A stretch of DNA of 64,000 nucleotides from Staphylococcus borealis (lineage in GTDB: Bacteria > Bacillota > Bacilli > Staphylococcales > Staphylococcaceae). Position 1 is the first letter of the stretch, and each line of letters begins with the position of its first letter. The notes beneath the pieces were generated by a model. That model did not search any database. It had not been told where the DNA came from and saw only the letters and a program-made list of their open reading frames with translations. Of the stretch, positions 28,327 through 37,099 are shown piece by piece. The DNA is taken from NCBI RefSeq assembly GCF_001224225.1, contig NZ_CUEE01000001.1, positions 62,001 through 126,000 on the forward strand, given 5' to 3'. The position numbers were made by a program, and so were the translations under genes.

Positions 28327-29091
28327 ATGAAAAAAATCGCTACAGCTACAATCGCTACTGCAGGAGTTGCAACAATCGCTATCGCTGGACATGGTCATGA
28401 GGCACATGCAGCTGAACAAGGTTACAATCCAAATGATCCAACTTCATACAGCTACTCTTACACTATCGACCAACAAGGTAACTATCATTACACTTGGAAA
28501 GGTAACTGGAGCCCAAATCAAGTAAATCACTCTAGTCAATCAAATTATTCAAACTACAACTATTCATATAACTACAATAATTACAATAACTATAACAACT
28601 ATAACTACAATTACTATGGCAATAACACACAATCATATAGTTCAAACACACAACAAACTGGTGGTTTAGGTGCAAGCTACTCAACTTCAGATCGTAACAT
28701 TAAAGTAACTACAACTACTGCGCCATCATCACAATCAAATGGTGTGTCAATTTCAAGAGCTTCAAGTTCAGGTAGTAACTTATACACTGCTGGTCAATGT
28801 ACATACTACGTATTTGATAGAGTAGGCGGTAAAATCGGTTCTACTTGGGGCAATGCTAATAACTGGGCAAGCGCTGCAGCTGCATCAGGTTACACTGTAA
28901 ACAATTCACCATCAGCTGGTGCTATTTTACAAACTTCTCAAGGTGCTTACGGTCACGTAGCATATGTTGAAAGCGTTGGTAGTGACGGTTCAGTTACTGT
29001 ATCAGAAATGAACTACGGTCACGGTGCTGGTGTTGTTACTTCACGTACTATCTCAGCTAGCCAAGCTGCTGCATACAACTACATTCACTAA
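28327..29091 (+). CDS. ssaA: SsaA-type secreted CHAP protein
   Basis: The 254-residue exported protein has a signal peptide ending AHAA. A Tyr/Asn-rich low-complexity region of about 100 residues (runs such as [10 protein letters not shown]) links to a C-terminal CHAP domain. The catalytic Cys lies in GQCTYY, the His in YGHVAYVES. It hydrolyses peptidoglycan cross-bridges or stem peptides as an amidase/endopeptidase. Closely matches S. aureus SsaA2. The upstream region holds WalR boxes, and CAGGAGG precedes the ATG. Confidence 0.93.
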   Translation: MKKIATATIATAGVATIAIAGHGHEAHAAEQGYNPNDPTSYSYSYTIDQQGNYHYTWKGNWSPNQVNHSSQSNYSNYNYSYNYNNYNNYNNYNYNYYGNNTQSYSSNTQQTGGLGASYSTSDRNIKVTTTTAPSSQSNGVSISRASSSGSNLYTAGQCTYYVFDRVGGKIGSTWGNANNWASAAAASGYTVNNSPSAGAILQTSQGAYGHVAYVESVGSDGSVTVSEMNYGHGAGVVTSRTISASQAAAYNYIH

Positions 29092-29117
29092 TTTTATGCG
29101 TAACAAATAAATTAACA

Positions 29118-29270
29118 GTCTGGGACATAAATAATATAATAATGCTATTTAGCAAATTCGCAGTAGCTGACTGAACTGAGAAGGCGCTTAAATCAAGCTT
29201 TTCTCAGTTCTAGTCATCCTTGCGGGGGTGGGACGACGAATTCAAAAGAATTCTGTCCCGCTCCCTTTTT
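29118..29270 (-). repeat. Full-length STAR-like repeat, inverted
   Basis: The sequence reads the same as the copies at 49944 and 63622 but on the opposite strand: from right to left, GGGAGCGGGACAG (hairpin), GAACTGAGAAAAGCTTGA, CAGTTCAGTCAGCTACTGCG and finally GTCCCAGAC. The STAR core is missing; only CCGCAAGG remains near 29220. Confidence 0.85.
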
Positions 29271-29329
29271 AATGTGCACAAGTTTAATCATATTGTGACC
29301 TTTTGGATATACAATTAAGCGTATTAAAA

Positions 29330-29365
29330 AAGATTGGAAAGTAACAATCCATACTTTCCAATCTT
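29330..29365 (-). terminator. Terminator downstream of the NhaC gene
   Basis: A perfect 14-bp stem (AAGATTGGAAAGTA with its complement at 29352-29365). The minus-strand side runs into TTTTTAATAC. It is 250 bases beyond the NhaC stop, in the 525-base gap between the two genes. Confidence 0.7.
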
Positions 29366-29616
29366 AATGTATGTCCAACAAATTCATTCTTTCTTGCTTT
29401 GTTATATCTTTTACTATAATGGTGCTAATAATAAATTCGTTTGTCATCGTTCATGGATCCAATTCTCGCTACAAAAATTGAACCCACTACTATGAAATAT
29501 TTTGAGGATATTTACAGTTAAAACTTAAATGCATTAGATATCATCGCTACAAAAATATCTATGTAATGTTTTAACATACTTGAATATATCCTTTTGACAA
29601 ATGATTAAACATATTT

Positions 29617-31023
29617 TTACGAATTTTTTACATAACTTTTGTTGCTTAATTTACGAATACCAAGTCCTGAAAATCCATAAACAATAGCTAGAATTGCACA
29701 TAAGTAACACGGCACTGTCCAAATAAAGAATTGATCTACGGATACGCCCAATTGTTGTGTGTAATAAATTCCTGAAGTTCCCCAAGGTATTAACGGCAAT
29801 ACCATCGTACTAGAATCTTCTAATGTTCTTGATAAATTAGTTTTATCCAAATCCATATCGACAAACATATCTTTCATTAAGACACCCACCATGATAATGA
29901 CTATAGATGCTACACCAGCAGCAAAAACTAACATTAAGCAACATATCACCGTTATTAAAATTAACGTACCCACTGATGTTACACCTTTAGATACTGTATT
30001 TAACATGACATCTAAACATCCTGATGTCTCTACAATACCTGCGAAAGCATAACCACAGAAAATTGTAACAAGTATTTCTGTCATACTCATCATGCCACCT
30101 TGTTCTAATAACGACGTCGCATTGTTAGAGAGATTGGTATGACCAGTCATTGCAGGTGTAAAACCGTTAAACATAGCTTTAAATCCATCAACCATATTAA
30201 AGTGATGATTTAATGTACCTACAATAACAGCACTCAGACTAGATGCTAACATAGAGGGTACTGTGGATACTCGACACACTAAGCAAATAATGATAACTAA
30301 CAAAGGTATCCACACCCATATATTAATATGATATATACCATCAAGTTCATTTAATAACTGATGTATTTGCTTTGTATTGACTGCACCTTTTGAATTTAAT
30401 CCTGCAAAGAACCATACGATTAACCCTATTATTGATGCCGGTATGGTCGTCCACATCATTGCCCTAATATGAGAAAAGATATTCACCTTAGTGACTAAGG
30501 CAGCCAAGTTGGTAGTATCTGATAATGGTGACATTTTATCACCAAAAACTGCACCTGCAATAATAGCACCTGCTGCCATACCTAAGTCGATATTCAGCTG
30601 ATGTGCAATAGATATCAAAGCAATACCCGCAGTAGACGCAGAGCCCCATGCTGTCCCTGTGGCTAAACTACAAATTGCTGAAATGATAAATGCAGAAACT
30701 AAAAAATAATGTGGATTTAAAAATTTCAAACCGTAATAAATTAAAGCTGGTACAGTTCCAGAATACATCCAACTACCAACAATAATGCCTACTGCTAAGA
30801 TAATAAATATTGCAGGCATAGCCGTTGTTAGCCTTCGAGTAATACCCTCTTCCAAATCTTCCCACTTTAATCCTACACGCCAAGCAATTAAAGCAGCATA
30901 GGCAGAAGATATAAGTAATAGCACTTGAATTGGAATATTAAATTTTATAAATCCGATTGTTACGACAAGAACCATAACGATGATTGTAGATATTGCTTCC
31001 CAGAACGATGGCTGTCTTTTCAT
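29617..31023 (-). CDS. NhaC-family Na+/H+ antiporter-like transporter
   Basis: The 468-residue membrane protein has about eleven helices and the NhaC signature GAVFGDKMSPLSDTTNLAA. I start at ATG 31023, seven bases behind GAGGA; the frame opens two codons earlier. NhaC relatives exchange sodium for protons, or malate for lactate. The opine-dehydrogenase-like gene lies 99 bases upstream on the same strand, which suggests one transcript and raises the possibility that the transporter carries that enzyme's substrate or product. Confidence 0.85.
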   Translation of the reverse strand: MKRQPSFWEAISTIIVMVLVVTIGFIKFNIPIQVLLLISSAYAALIAWRVGLKWEDLEEGITRRLTTAMPAIFIILAVGIIVGSWMYSGTVPALIYYGLKFLNPHYFLVSAFIISAICSLATGTAWGSASTAGIALISIAHQLNIDLGMAAGAIIAGAVFGDKMSPLSDTTNLAALVTKVNIFSHIRAMMWTTIPASIIGLIVWFFAGLNSKGAVNTKQIHQLLNELDGIYHINIWVWIPLLVIIICLVCRVSTVPSMLASSLSAVIVGTLNHHFNMVDGFKAMFNGFTPAMTGHTNLSNNATSLLEQGGMMSMTEILVTIFCGYAFAGIVETSGCLDVMLNTVSKGVTSVGTLILITVICCLMLVFAAGVASIVIIMVGVLMKDMFVDMDLDKTNLSRTLEDSSTMVLPLIPWGTSGIYYTQQLGVSVDQFFIWTVPCYLCAILAIVYGFSGLGIRKLSNKSYVKNS

Positions 31024-31128
31024 ACACATTCCTCGTTTCTATTAGATTAATGACCTCTTTTCATAGCTAAATATTTATTTGAATGATTAATTAAATATGC
31101 ATGTATACATTGTTTATTCAACTTTTCA

Positions 31129-32199
31129 TTATTCTAAGCCGAGTTTTTCTAAACCAAGTTCTTCAACTTTAAGACCTTCTTCGAAAAAGTCACGTTCTAA
31201 AATTGTAGACGCAATCATGATAACCGCATCGATATTGGGTGTCTCAACATCGATTGCTCGTCCTAGACTTGACCATAGCACTAAGCCATATGCGATATCT
31301 TCTGTTAAGTAACGATTTTGAACTGAATGAGGTCCAGGAATTTGAGAGAAAACAGGACTCGTATTAAAGAGTCGATTTAATGGTTCATCTTCGTCTTTAC
31401 GCTCTAGATATCCTCTTTGTATACGTGCCTCTTTCGCTGTTAAAAGTTCAAACCCTAATTTACGACCTAACGTTAAACGTTCTAATTCAATCGCATGTAA
31501 TAATCTGACAGTGTGTTTCGTGATTCCTTCCTTATACAAGGCAAATGAATCTGCATAATCGATTCGACCTACATTTAATAATGTTGGTCCAGGATGTACT
31601 TCTGGATTTCCGTTTTCTAAATTTGTCTTCCATAAGTTTTCTTCTTTTACGAGGTATGGATAAACTTGACTCACTTTTTCAAAGCTGTCACTAAGTTCTT
31701 TCTTGTTATAAGTAGAGAAGAACACCTTACGTACATTGAGTGATAAATCTACACGTGCTGCTTCAAAGTCAACACGCGTACCGTACGTTAACGTATTAGC
31801 TTCAGCAAACTTAGGCTGAACCTCGATATGTCTATCCTCAAGTACATTAATAAAACGGATTGAAGCCATCGCTGCTGCAATATTAAAGAAAATCAGTTGA
31901 TCATTCGTCACGTGCTCAGCCATTATTTCCGCATAGTATTCAATATAAGATGAAGGAATAATTACTTGAACAAGTTCAGCGTCTTTCAAGACATATTCAA
32001 TGTCATCACTGATGTCAGTAAACGGTACAAATGATTCGGCACCTTCATTGTTAAAATCAAAGCCACCCTTTTCTAATGCATGATTAAACTTTTTAATAGA
32101 TGAATTTCGACAGTATAATTTCACATCATGGCCTTGATTCACCATATCTACTGCCGCTGTTACTGCACCATTACCTGATCCTACTACTGCTATTTTCAT
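31129..32199 (-). CDS. Opine dehydrogenase-like NAD(P) enzyme
   Basis: The 356-residue enzyme begins MKIAVVGSGNGAVTAAVDM, a Rossmann dinucleotide loop, and has a C-terminal all-helical domain of the octopine/nopaline dehydrogenase type (NVGRIDYADSFALYKEGIT region). Such enzymes reductively join an amino acid and a 2-oxo acid. Only S. aureus CntM, which makes staphylopine, is well known in this genus; this is a different gene. Co-oriented with the downstream NhaC gene. The substrates are unknown. Confidence 0.8.
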   Translation of the reverse strand: MKIAVVGSGNGAVTAAVDMVNQGHDVKLYCRNSSIKKFNHALEKGGFDFNNEGAESFVPFTDISDDIEYVLKDAELVQVIIPSSYIEYYAEIMAEHVTNDQLIFFNIAAAMASIRFINVLEDRHIEVQPKFAEANTLTYGTRVDFEAARVDLSLNVRKVFFSTYNKKELSDSFEKVSQVYPYLVKEENLWKTNLENGNPEVHPGPTLLNVGRIDYADSFALYKEGITKHTVRLLHAIELERLTLGRKLGFELLTAKEARIQRGYLERKDEDEPLNRLFNTSPVFSQIPGPHSVQNRYLTEDIAYGLVLWSSLGRAIDVETPNIDAVIMIASTILERDFFEEGLKVEELGLEKLGLE

Positions 32200-32251
32200 A
32201 ATTATAACTTCCTTTCAAACTATCTTATTGTCCCTCATTTTGATTAAAAAT

Positions 32252-32415
32252 AAAGGGAGCAGGTTAGAAATCTACATCGCTTCACTAGATTTCTATTTAA
32301 CCTTGAAAAGACAGTCCAAAATAACTGTCTGTTTCCAAGTCCCGCTCCCGGGCAAAGTTGGCTAGAATAAAAATAAACTAAAGCCATCATCATTTTTATT
32401 CAGTCAGCTACTGCC
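32252..32415. repeat. STAR-like repeat, diverged
   Basis: The ends are GGGAGC at 32255 and CGCTCCC near 32343, with an inner hairpin AAGACAGT...ACTGTCTG, then the trailing block TCAGTCAGCTACTGCC at 32400-32415. More altered than other copies. Confidence 0.65.
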
Positions 32416-32604
32416 AAATCATTCATATGAATCATTATTAAACAAATTAGTACTTAAATTTATACAACGCTAAACTATATCCTATTTTAAAAAAATTAAA
32501 CACACTAAATTAATTTAAATTAATTTTAAAATTAACTAATCATTTTAAAGTAACTTTGTTATATTAATAGTGATACATGATTATAAGTTGAAAGGAGTAT
32601 TATT

Positions 32605-33033
32605 ATGTCAGAATATGATAATCAATCACATAACTCTCCGATTCAGAGGGATAATGAGCAAGATGCGCGTTTAATGGCAATGTTAGTTTTCTTATTAGGC
32701 TTTTTTACTTCTATTATTGGTCCGATTATTATTTGGGCTATTAAACGTAATGAATCACAATTAGTTGATAAAGCTGGAAAAAATTACTTCAACATGCTCA
32801 TTTCATATTTCATTTGGAGTGCTGTCATTGGCATTTGTATTGTTCCGTTATTCTTCATATATGCTGTTAATAATGAAGCGGTTATCATTATCGTAACAAT
32901 ATTAATCTTTATTCTTTCTATCTTGCTATTTGTGCTTTCTATTTTATATTTCGTATTCCACATCGTTGCTTGTGTGAAATATTTTAGTGGAAAAGCGTAT
33001 GTTGTTCCATTATCAATTCGTTTCTTTAAATAA
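32605..33033 (+). CDS. DUF4870 membrane protein
   Basis: The 142-residue protein has a polar N-terminal 24 residues followed by four hydrophobic helices with the DUF4870 pattern (the DARLMAMLVFLLGFF region, then KNYFNMLIS and CVKYFSGKAY). The ATG has AAGGAG eight bases upstream. Function unknown. Confidence 0.75.
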   Translation: MSEYDNQSHNSPIQRDNEQDARLMAMLVFLLGFFTSIIGPIIIWAIKRNESQLVDKAGKNYFNMLISYFIWSAVIGICIVPLFFIYAVNNEAVIIIVTILIFILSILLFVLSILYFVFHIVACVKYFSGKAYVVPLSIRFFK

Positions 33034-33048
33034 ATAGCGTACCAACTA

Positions 33049-33070
33049 ATGTTACAAATATCTGTAACAT
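33049..33070. promoter_or_regulatory. Palindrome with WalR-like halves
   Basis: ATGTTACA and TGTAACAT are perfect 8-bp arms around AATATC. They lie 16 bases after the DUF4870 stop and 280 bases before the CHAP gene. There is no T-tract, so a binding site is more likely than a terminator. Confidence 0.4.
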
Positions 33071-33146
33071 AAATCATATGTTAACATTATCAAAATATAA
33101 GAATAATGTAGTATACATGCATATTCCAAGCATTATTACATTACCT

Positions 33147-33185
33147 AACCTTGAGCACCCCTTTATTACGGAGTTGTTCAAGGTT
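33147..33185 (+). terminator. Terminator of the DUF4870 gene
   Basis: AACCTTGA pairs with TCAAGGTT at 33178-33185 and continues into an inner imperfect stem; TTTTTGT follows. Confidence 0.7.
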
Positions 33186-33196
33186 TTTGTATTTCA

Positions 33197-33213
33197 TTTA
33201 CGAAAACGTAACA
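33197..33213 (-). promoter_or_regulatory. WalR-like box at the CHAP gene promoter
   Basis: On the minus strand TGTTAC-GTTTT-CGTAAA matches the WalR consensus with one mismatch. Spacing to the shared TGTCGTT element (39 bases) equals that at ssaA. Confidence 0.6.
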
Positions 33214-33349
33214 ATGCACATAACGGGTTTGGAATCTGTTAAAGTATGATTTGTCGTTGGGAGCGACTAAAAACTTAAATCGAAGTCTATTCAACATATC
33301 GCTAACTTAACCTATTGTTGAATATCATATTTTGGGAGGACTTTTTACT

Positions 33350-33949
33350 ATGAAAAAAATCATTACAATTTCAACTTTAACAGCAGGCATTGGTGTATCA
33401 GCATTAGGATTAAATGCTAACCATGCGGATGCTGCGGAATATAATCACAATCCAGCACCACAACACAATCAATTCGGTGGCGGTTATCAACAACCTCAAT
33501 TTAACCAACAATCATTTAACTATAATCAAAGCACTACTTCATCTTCAATAACTGACGGAAGTACGTCATCTAGTAGTTCTTCAACAACGACTACGTCATC
33601 AACACAAACAACTTCTTCAACATCTGGGAATTTATATACAGCTGGACAATGTACGTGGTATGTTTATGACAGAGTTGGTGGCAACATTGGGAGTACTTGG
33701 GGAAATGCGAATAATTGGGCTAGTGCAGCTTCAGCAGCTGGCTACACAGTAAATCAAACACCTGAAAAAGGCGCAATTCTACAAACATCTGAAGGTACTT
33801 ATGGACATGTTGCTTACGTGGAGAGCGTTAATAGTGATGGTTCTATAACTGTTTCAGAAATGAATTATTCTGGCGGACCATTTGTCAAAGATACGCGTAC
33901 CATTTCAGCAAGCCAAGCAAGTGCTTATAACTATATCCACTTATCATAA
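33350..33949 (+). CDS. Secreted CHAP-domain protein, SsaA-like
   Basis: The 199-residue protein has a signal peptide with cleavage near NHADAA, a short Gln/Asn/Ser/Thr-rich linker (residues about 30-90), and a CHAP domain with [10 protein letters not shown] and YGHVAYVES, carrying the catalytic Cys and His. I start at ATG 33350 behind GGGAGG; the frame begins 6 codons upstream. It is a second, shorter-linker relative of the ssaA product and should cleave peptidoglycan bridges. It shares upstream architecture with ssaA. Confidence 0.9.
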   Translation: MKKIITISTLTAGIGVSALGLNANHADAAEYNHNPAPQHNQFGGGYQQPQFNQQSFNYNQSTTSSSITDGSTSSSSSSTTTTSSTQTTSSTSGNLYTAGQCTWYVYDRVGGNIGSTWGNANNWASAASAAGYTVNQTPEKGAILQTSEGTYGHVAYVESVNSDGSITVSEMNYSGGPFVKDTRTISASQASAYNYIHLS

Positions 33950-33971
33950 TTTCTATATATAATGATCAGTT

Positions 33972-34016
33972 AAAAGCGTATGCCTCGTTAATTAAACATT
34001 AACAGCATACGCTTTT
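33972..34016 (+). terminator. CHAP gene terminator
   Basis: AAAAGCGTATGC pairs with GCATACGCTTTT at 34005-34016 around a 21-base loop; TTTTTT follows. Confidence 0.9.
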
Positions 34017-34023
34017 TTAAGTT

Positions 34024-34055
34024 TCTCAAATTGAATTTTAATCAACGATTTGAGA
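34024..34055. promoter_or_regulatory. Inverted repeat ahead of the SMR pair
   Basis: TCTCAAAT and ATTTGAGA form 8-bp arms around 16 bases, 42 bases before the first SMR start codon. Could be a regulator site or part of the leader. No guanidine riboswitch core was visible. Confidence 0.35.
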
Positions 34056-34097
34056 GAATGAGCATATTAGTCTTTTATAGGTAAGGAGTGTTAGGTT

Positions 34098-34427
34098 ATG
34101 CAATGGCTTAAAGTCATCTTTGCTGGTCTGATTGAAGTGGTTTGGGTAATAGGATTAAGTAATGCCCATAATTTCGTTACTTGGTTATTCACTTTAATCT
34201 TTATTGTATTAAGCTTCTATTTAATGATTTCCGCTTCTCGACATCTACCTGTTGGGACCGTTTATGCGGTGTTTGTAGGCATAGGAGCTGCTGGTACAGT
34301 GATTGCTGATATGCTTTTCTTTGGTCAACCATTTACGATTACGAAACTGGGCTTGTTACTACTATTGTTGATAGGAATTATAGGACTCAAATTATCAACG
34401 AACGACACGCCTCAAGGAGGTATGTAA
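34098..34427 (+). CDS. SMR-family efflux protein, subunit 1
   Basis: The 109-residue protein has four hydrophobic helices. The membrane-embedded glutamate of SMR pumps lies in the first helix (AGLIEVVW), and GTVYAVFVGIGAAGTV is the third-helix signature. The following gene begins one base after its stop. Paired SMR genes usually encode a heteromeric pump for quaternary ammonium, polyamine or guanidinium compounds. AAGGAG is 15 bases upstream. Confidence 0.85.
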   Translation: MQWLKVIFAGLIEVVWVIGLSNAHNFVTWLFTLIFIVLSFYLMISASRHLPVGTVYAVFVGIGAAGTVIADMLFFGQPFTITKLGLLLLLLIGIIGLKLSTNDTPQGGM

Positions 34428-34428
34428 T

Positions 34429-34743
34429 ATGTCATGGCTATATTTACTCATTGCGGGATTACTAGAGGTACTTGGTGTCATTTGGTTAAATCAATTTGCA
34501 CGTTCAAAACAAAAAATTTATATTATTTTGATGGCAGTGACGTTCATTTTTAGTTTTAGTACTTTAAAACTGGCAATGGCAACCATTCCAATGGGAACTG
34601 CTTACGCTATCTGGACAGGTATTGGTACTGCTGGAGGCGCTATTGTAGGAATGATATTTTATAGAGAATCAACACATTTTAGCCGTATATTCTTTATTTT
34701 CCTAATACTATTCTCTGTAATTGGCCTCAAAATAATTCAATAA
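34429..34743 (+). CDS. SMR-family efflux protein, subunit 2
   Basis: The 104-residue partner of the upstream protein keeps the glutamate in helix 1 (AGLLEVLGVIW) and GTAYAIWTGIGTAGGAI in helix 3. AAGGAGG within the end of the first gene acts as its ribosome binding site. The two differ in length and in their loops, as expected for heterodimer subunits with opposite topology. The ligand is unknown. Confidence 0.85.
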   Translation: MSWLYLLIAGLLEVLGVIWLNQFARSKQKIYIILMAVTFIFSFSTLKLAMATIPMGTAYAIWTGIGTAGGAIVGMIFYRESTHFSRIFFIFLILFSVIGLKIIQ

Positions 34744-34821
34744 AATGAAATGAATTACATTTGTATACGTTTTCTCCTTTTATTATACTTAAGGAGAAAA
34801 CAATGTTAAGGAGTGAGTATC

Positions 34822-35778
34822 ATGGAAAAAGTTTATATCGCTGGCGCAATTCCTGAAGTAGGATTAAATCTACTTAAAGAACACTTTGAAGTTGAAATGT
34901 ATGATGGTGAGGGCATCATTGACAAGGAAACGCTAAAAGAAGGTGTCAAAGACGCTACTGCACTGATAAGTATCCTTTCAACGAATGTGGATCAAGAAGT
35001 AATTGATAGCGCAACTAACTTAAAAATCATTGCAAACTATGGTGCTGGATTTAATAACATCGATATTAAATACGCACGTGAAAAAGATATTGATGTTACA
35101 AATACACCTAAAGCATCAACTGCATCAACAGCTGAATTAACATTTGGCCTTGTTTTAGCTGTTGCCCGTCGCATAGTAGAAGGCGATAAATTATCTCGTA
35201 CTAAAGGTTTTGACGGTTGGGCACCTTTATTCTTCAGAGGTCGTGAAGTATCAGGTAAAACAATTGGTATCATCGGTCTAGGAGAAATTGGTAGTGCAGT
35301 AGCTAAACGCGCGAAAGCTTTTGATATGGATGTCTTATACACTGGTCCACATCAAAAGAAAGAAAAAGAACGCGAAATTGGTGCGAAATACGTAGATTTA
35401 AATACATTACTTGAAAATGCAGACTTCATCACGATTAATGCTGCATATAATCCAGATTTACATCATATGATTGATACTGAACAATTCAAACGAATGAAGT
35501 CAACAGCCTATTTAATTAATGCAGGTCGTGGCCCTATTGTTAACGAAGAAGCTTTAGTAAGCGCTTTAGAAGAAAAAGAAATCGAGGGCGCTGCATTAGA
35601 TGTTTATGAATTTGAGCCTGACATTACGGAAGGATTAAAATCACTTGATAATGTCGTTATCACACCACACATTGGTAACGCAACATTTGAAGCTAGAGAT
35701 ATGATGTCTAAAATCGTTGCAAATGATACAATCAAAAAATTAAGTGGCGACACACCTCAATTTATAGTTAATAAGTAA
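34822..35778 (+). CDS. D-isomer-specific 2-hydroxyacid dehydrogenase
   Basis: A 318-residue NAD-dependent dehydrogenase. The Rossmann motif is GIIGLGEIGSAVA, and the catalytic Arg, Glu and His lie in INAGRGPIVNE, YEFEP and TPHIGNATFE. I start at ATG 34822 (AAGGAG eight bases upstream) rather than three codons earlier. The family reduces 2-oxo acids such as glyoxylate, hydroxypyruvate or phenylpyruvate. A large terminator follows. Confidence 0.9.
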   Translation: MEKVYIAGAIPEVGLNLLKEHFEVEMYDGEGIIDKETLKEGVKDATALISILSTNVDQEVIDSATNLKIIANYGAGFNNIDIKYAREKDIDVTNTPKASTASTAELTFGLVLAVARRIVEGDKLSRTKGFDGWAPLFFRGREVSGKTIGIIGLGEIGSAVAKRAKAFDMDVLYTGPHQKKEKEREIGAKYVDLNTLLENADFITINAAYNPDLHHMIDTEQFKRMKSTAYLINAGRGPIVNEEALVSALEEKEIEGAALDVYEFEPDITEGLKSLDNVVITPHIGNATFEARDMMSKIVANDTIKKLSGDTPQFIVNK

Positions 35779-35793
35779 TCTAAAATATGAAAA

Positions 35794-35872
35794 AAGACGG
35801 AAACTGAAAGGTCTTATGGCTAAGTGAATTCGTACTCACTTAAGCATGTATAATGACTTCAGTATCCGTCTT
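35794..35872. terminator. Bidirectional terminator
   Basis: A long hairpin: AAGACGGA/TCCGTCTT outer arms (right arm ending 35872), ACTGA/TCAGT next, and an inner TAAGTGA/TCACTTA. T-runs on both strands serve the converging dehydrogenase and monooxygenase genes. Confidence 0.85.
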
Positions 35873-35878
35873 ATTTTT

Positions 35879-37003
35879 TTATTTACTTTTCGCTTTATAT
35901 AAGAATTTAGTTTGTCTACTTAATAAACGTTTAGGTGTTCGCTTCATTACACCATTGCGTAATGAGATGACTAATTTGTTATCTTTTTGAGCTATTTTAC
36001 CAATCTTTCTTGAACGTTTAATGACTTTAGTAGTATGTTTAACTCTTAACTTATCATAGCGTTTTAACGCTTTGTCCAAATCGTATTCAGCTAAGCAATT
36101 GGCTAATACAATTGCATCTTCCATTGCTTGCCCTGCACCTTGCCCCATATTAGGTGTTGTTGCATGTGCTGCATCTCCTAACAATAGTATGCGTTGGTTT
36201 ACAAATGATTTGATTGGTTTCATATCATATAAATCATGTTTCAGAATACCTGTTTCGCTCTGTTTATCTAAAAGATGGCGTACGGGTTCTGGATAATTAT
36301 TGAAATATGCTTGAAGATGTGGTTTTTCAAATGATTGATATTTTGAATCCTTTTCAGACGCATTCATTGTGATAAACCAATACGCTTGATTATTGATAAG
36401 TGGGACAATACCTACGCGACCACGTTTACCCCAATATTCATTAGCTATATCTGTGTTTTGTAGATTTGCATCATCCACTAAGCCACGAAAACACGTATAC
36501 CCTTGATAAAGTAGCTTGGCATTCGGATGAACAGCTTGTCTGACAACAGAATGAATGCCATCTGCACCTATACATAAATCAAAGCGCTGACTTGCATGGT
36601 TAGAGAAATGAACTAGCACTTGTTGATCAACATTATCAACTTTAATGACATCATGATCAGTATAAATACATTGAGGATTGACATAAGACTCTATGAGTTC
36701 TATTAATGTTTGTCGTGCTAAAGTAACATTTAATGTATTTTCTTTTAATTTCACAGTAGATAAAATGTTTCCTTTGTCATCAAGGACATTCATCGCTGAT
36801 AAGTTTTGACCCGCATTTTTGATGCCTTTAGCTAAGTCATGTTTTCCTAATTTCTTAATGACATTATCACCAATGCCTATCCCTGCGCCAACTTTACTAA
36901 TGTTTGGTTGTCTTTCAAAGATAGAAACGTCATGTCCTTTTTCTGAAAGTAGTGCACCAGCGGTTAAACCACCTATTCCTGCACCAATTATTGCAATTTT
37001 CAT
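35879..37003 (-). CDS. FAD-dependent aromatic monooxygenase-like protein
   Basis: The 374-residue flavoprotein has the N-terminal GAGIGGLTAGALL dinucleotide loop, and the second FAD motif GDAAHATTPNMGQGAGQAMEDA at about residues 275-296. It belongs to the salicylate hydroxylase/UbiH-like family. The C-terminal tail is basic. Monocistronic; the substrate is unknown. Confidence 0.85.
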   Translation of the reverse strand: MKIAIIGAGIGGLTAGALLSEKGHDVSIFERQPNISKVGAGIGIGDNVIKKLGKHDLAKGIKNAGQNLSAMNVLDDKGNILSTVKLKENTLNVTLARQTLIELIESYVNPQCIYTDHDVIKVDNVDQQVLVHFSNHASQRFDLCIGADGIHSVVRQAVHPNAKLLYQGYTCFRGLVDDANLQNTDIANEYWGKRGRVGIVPLINNQAYWFITMNASEKDSKYQSFEKPHLQAYFNNYPEPVRHLLDKQSETGILKHDLYDMKPIKSFVNQRILLLGDAAHATTPNMGQGAGQAMEDAIVLANCLAEYDLDKALKRYDKLRVKHTTKVIKRSRKIGKIAQKDNKLVISLRNGVMKRTPKRLLSRQTKFLYKAKSK

Positions 37004-37099
37004 TTATTTACACCTCAGTATTAAATTCTACTAAATTTTATCATAACTATGCTTTATCATTGCAGTTGGAAATGCAACATCCTGCAATTGTTAACCTAA

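Noticed and set aside
34017..34097. Guanidine (ykkC) riboswitch before the SMR pair
   Set aside because: The leader is under 85 bases and lacks the conserved core and terminator; only an 8-bp inverted repeat is present.
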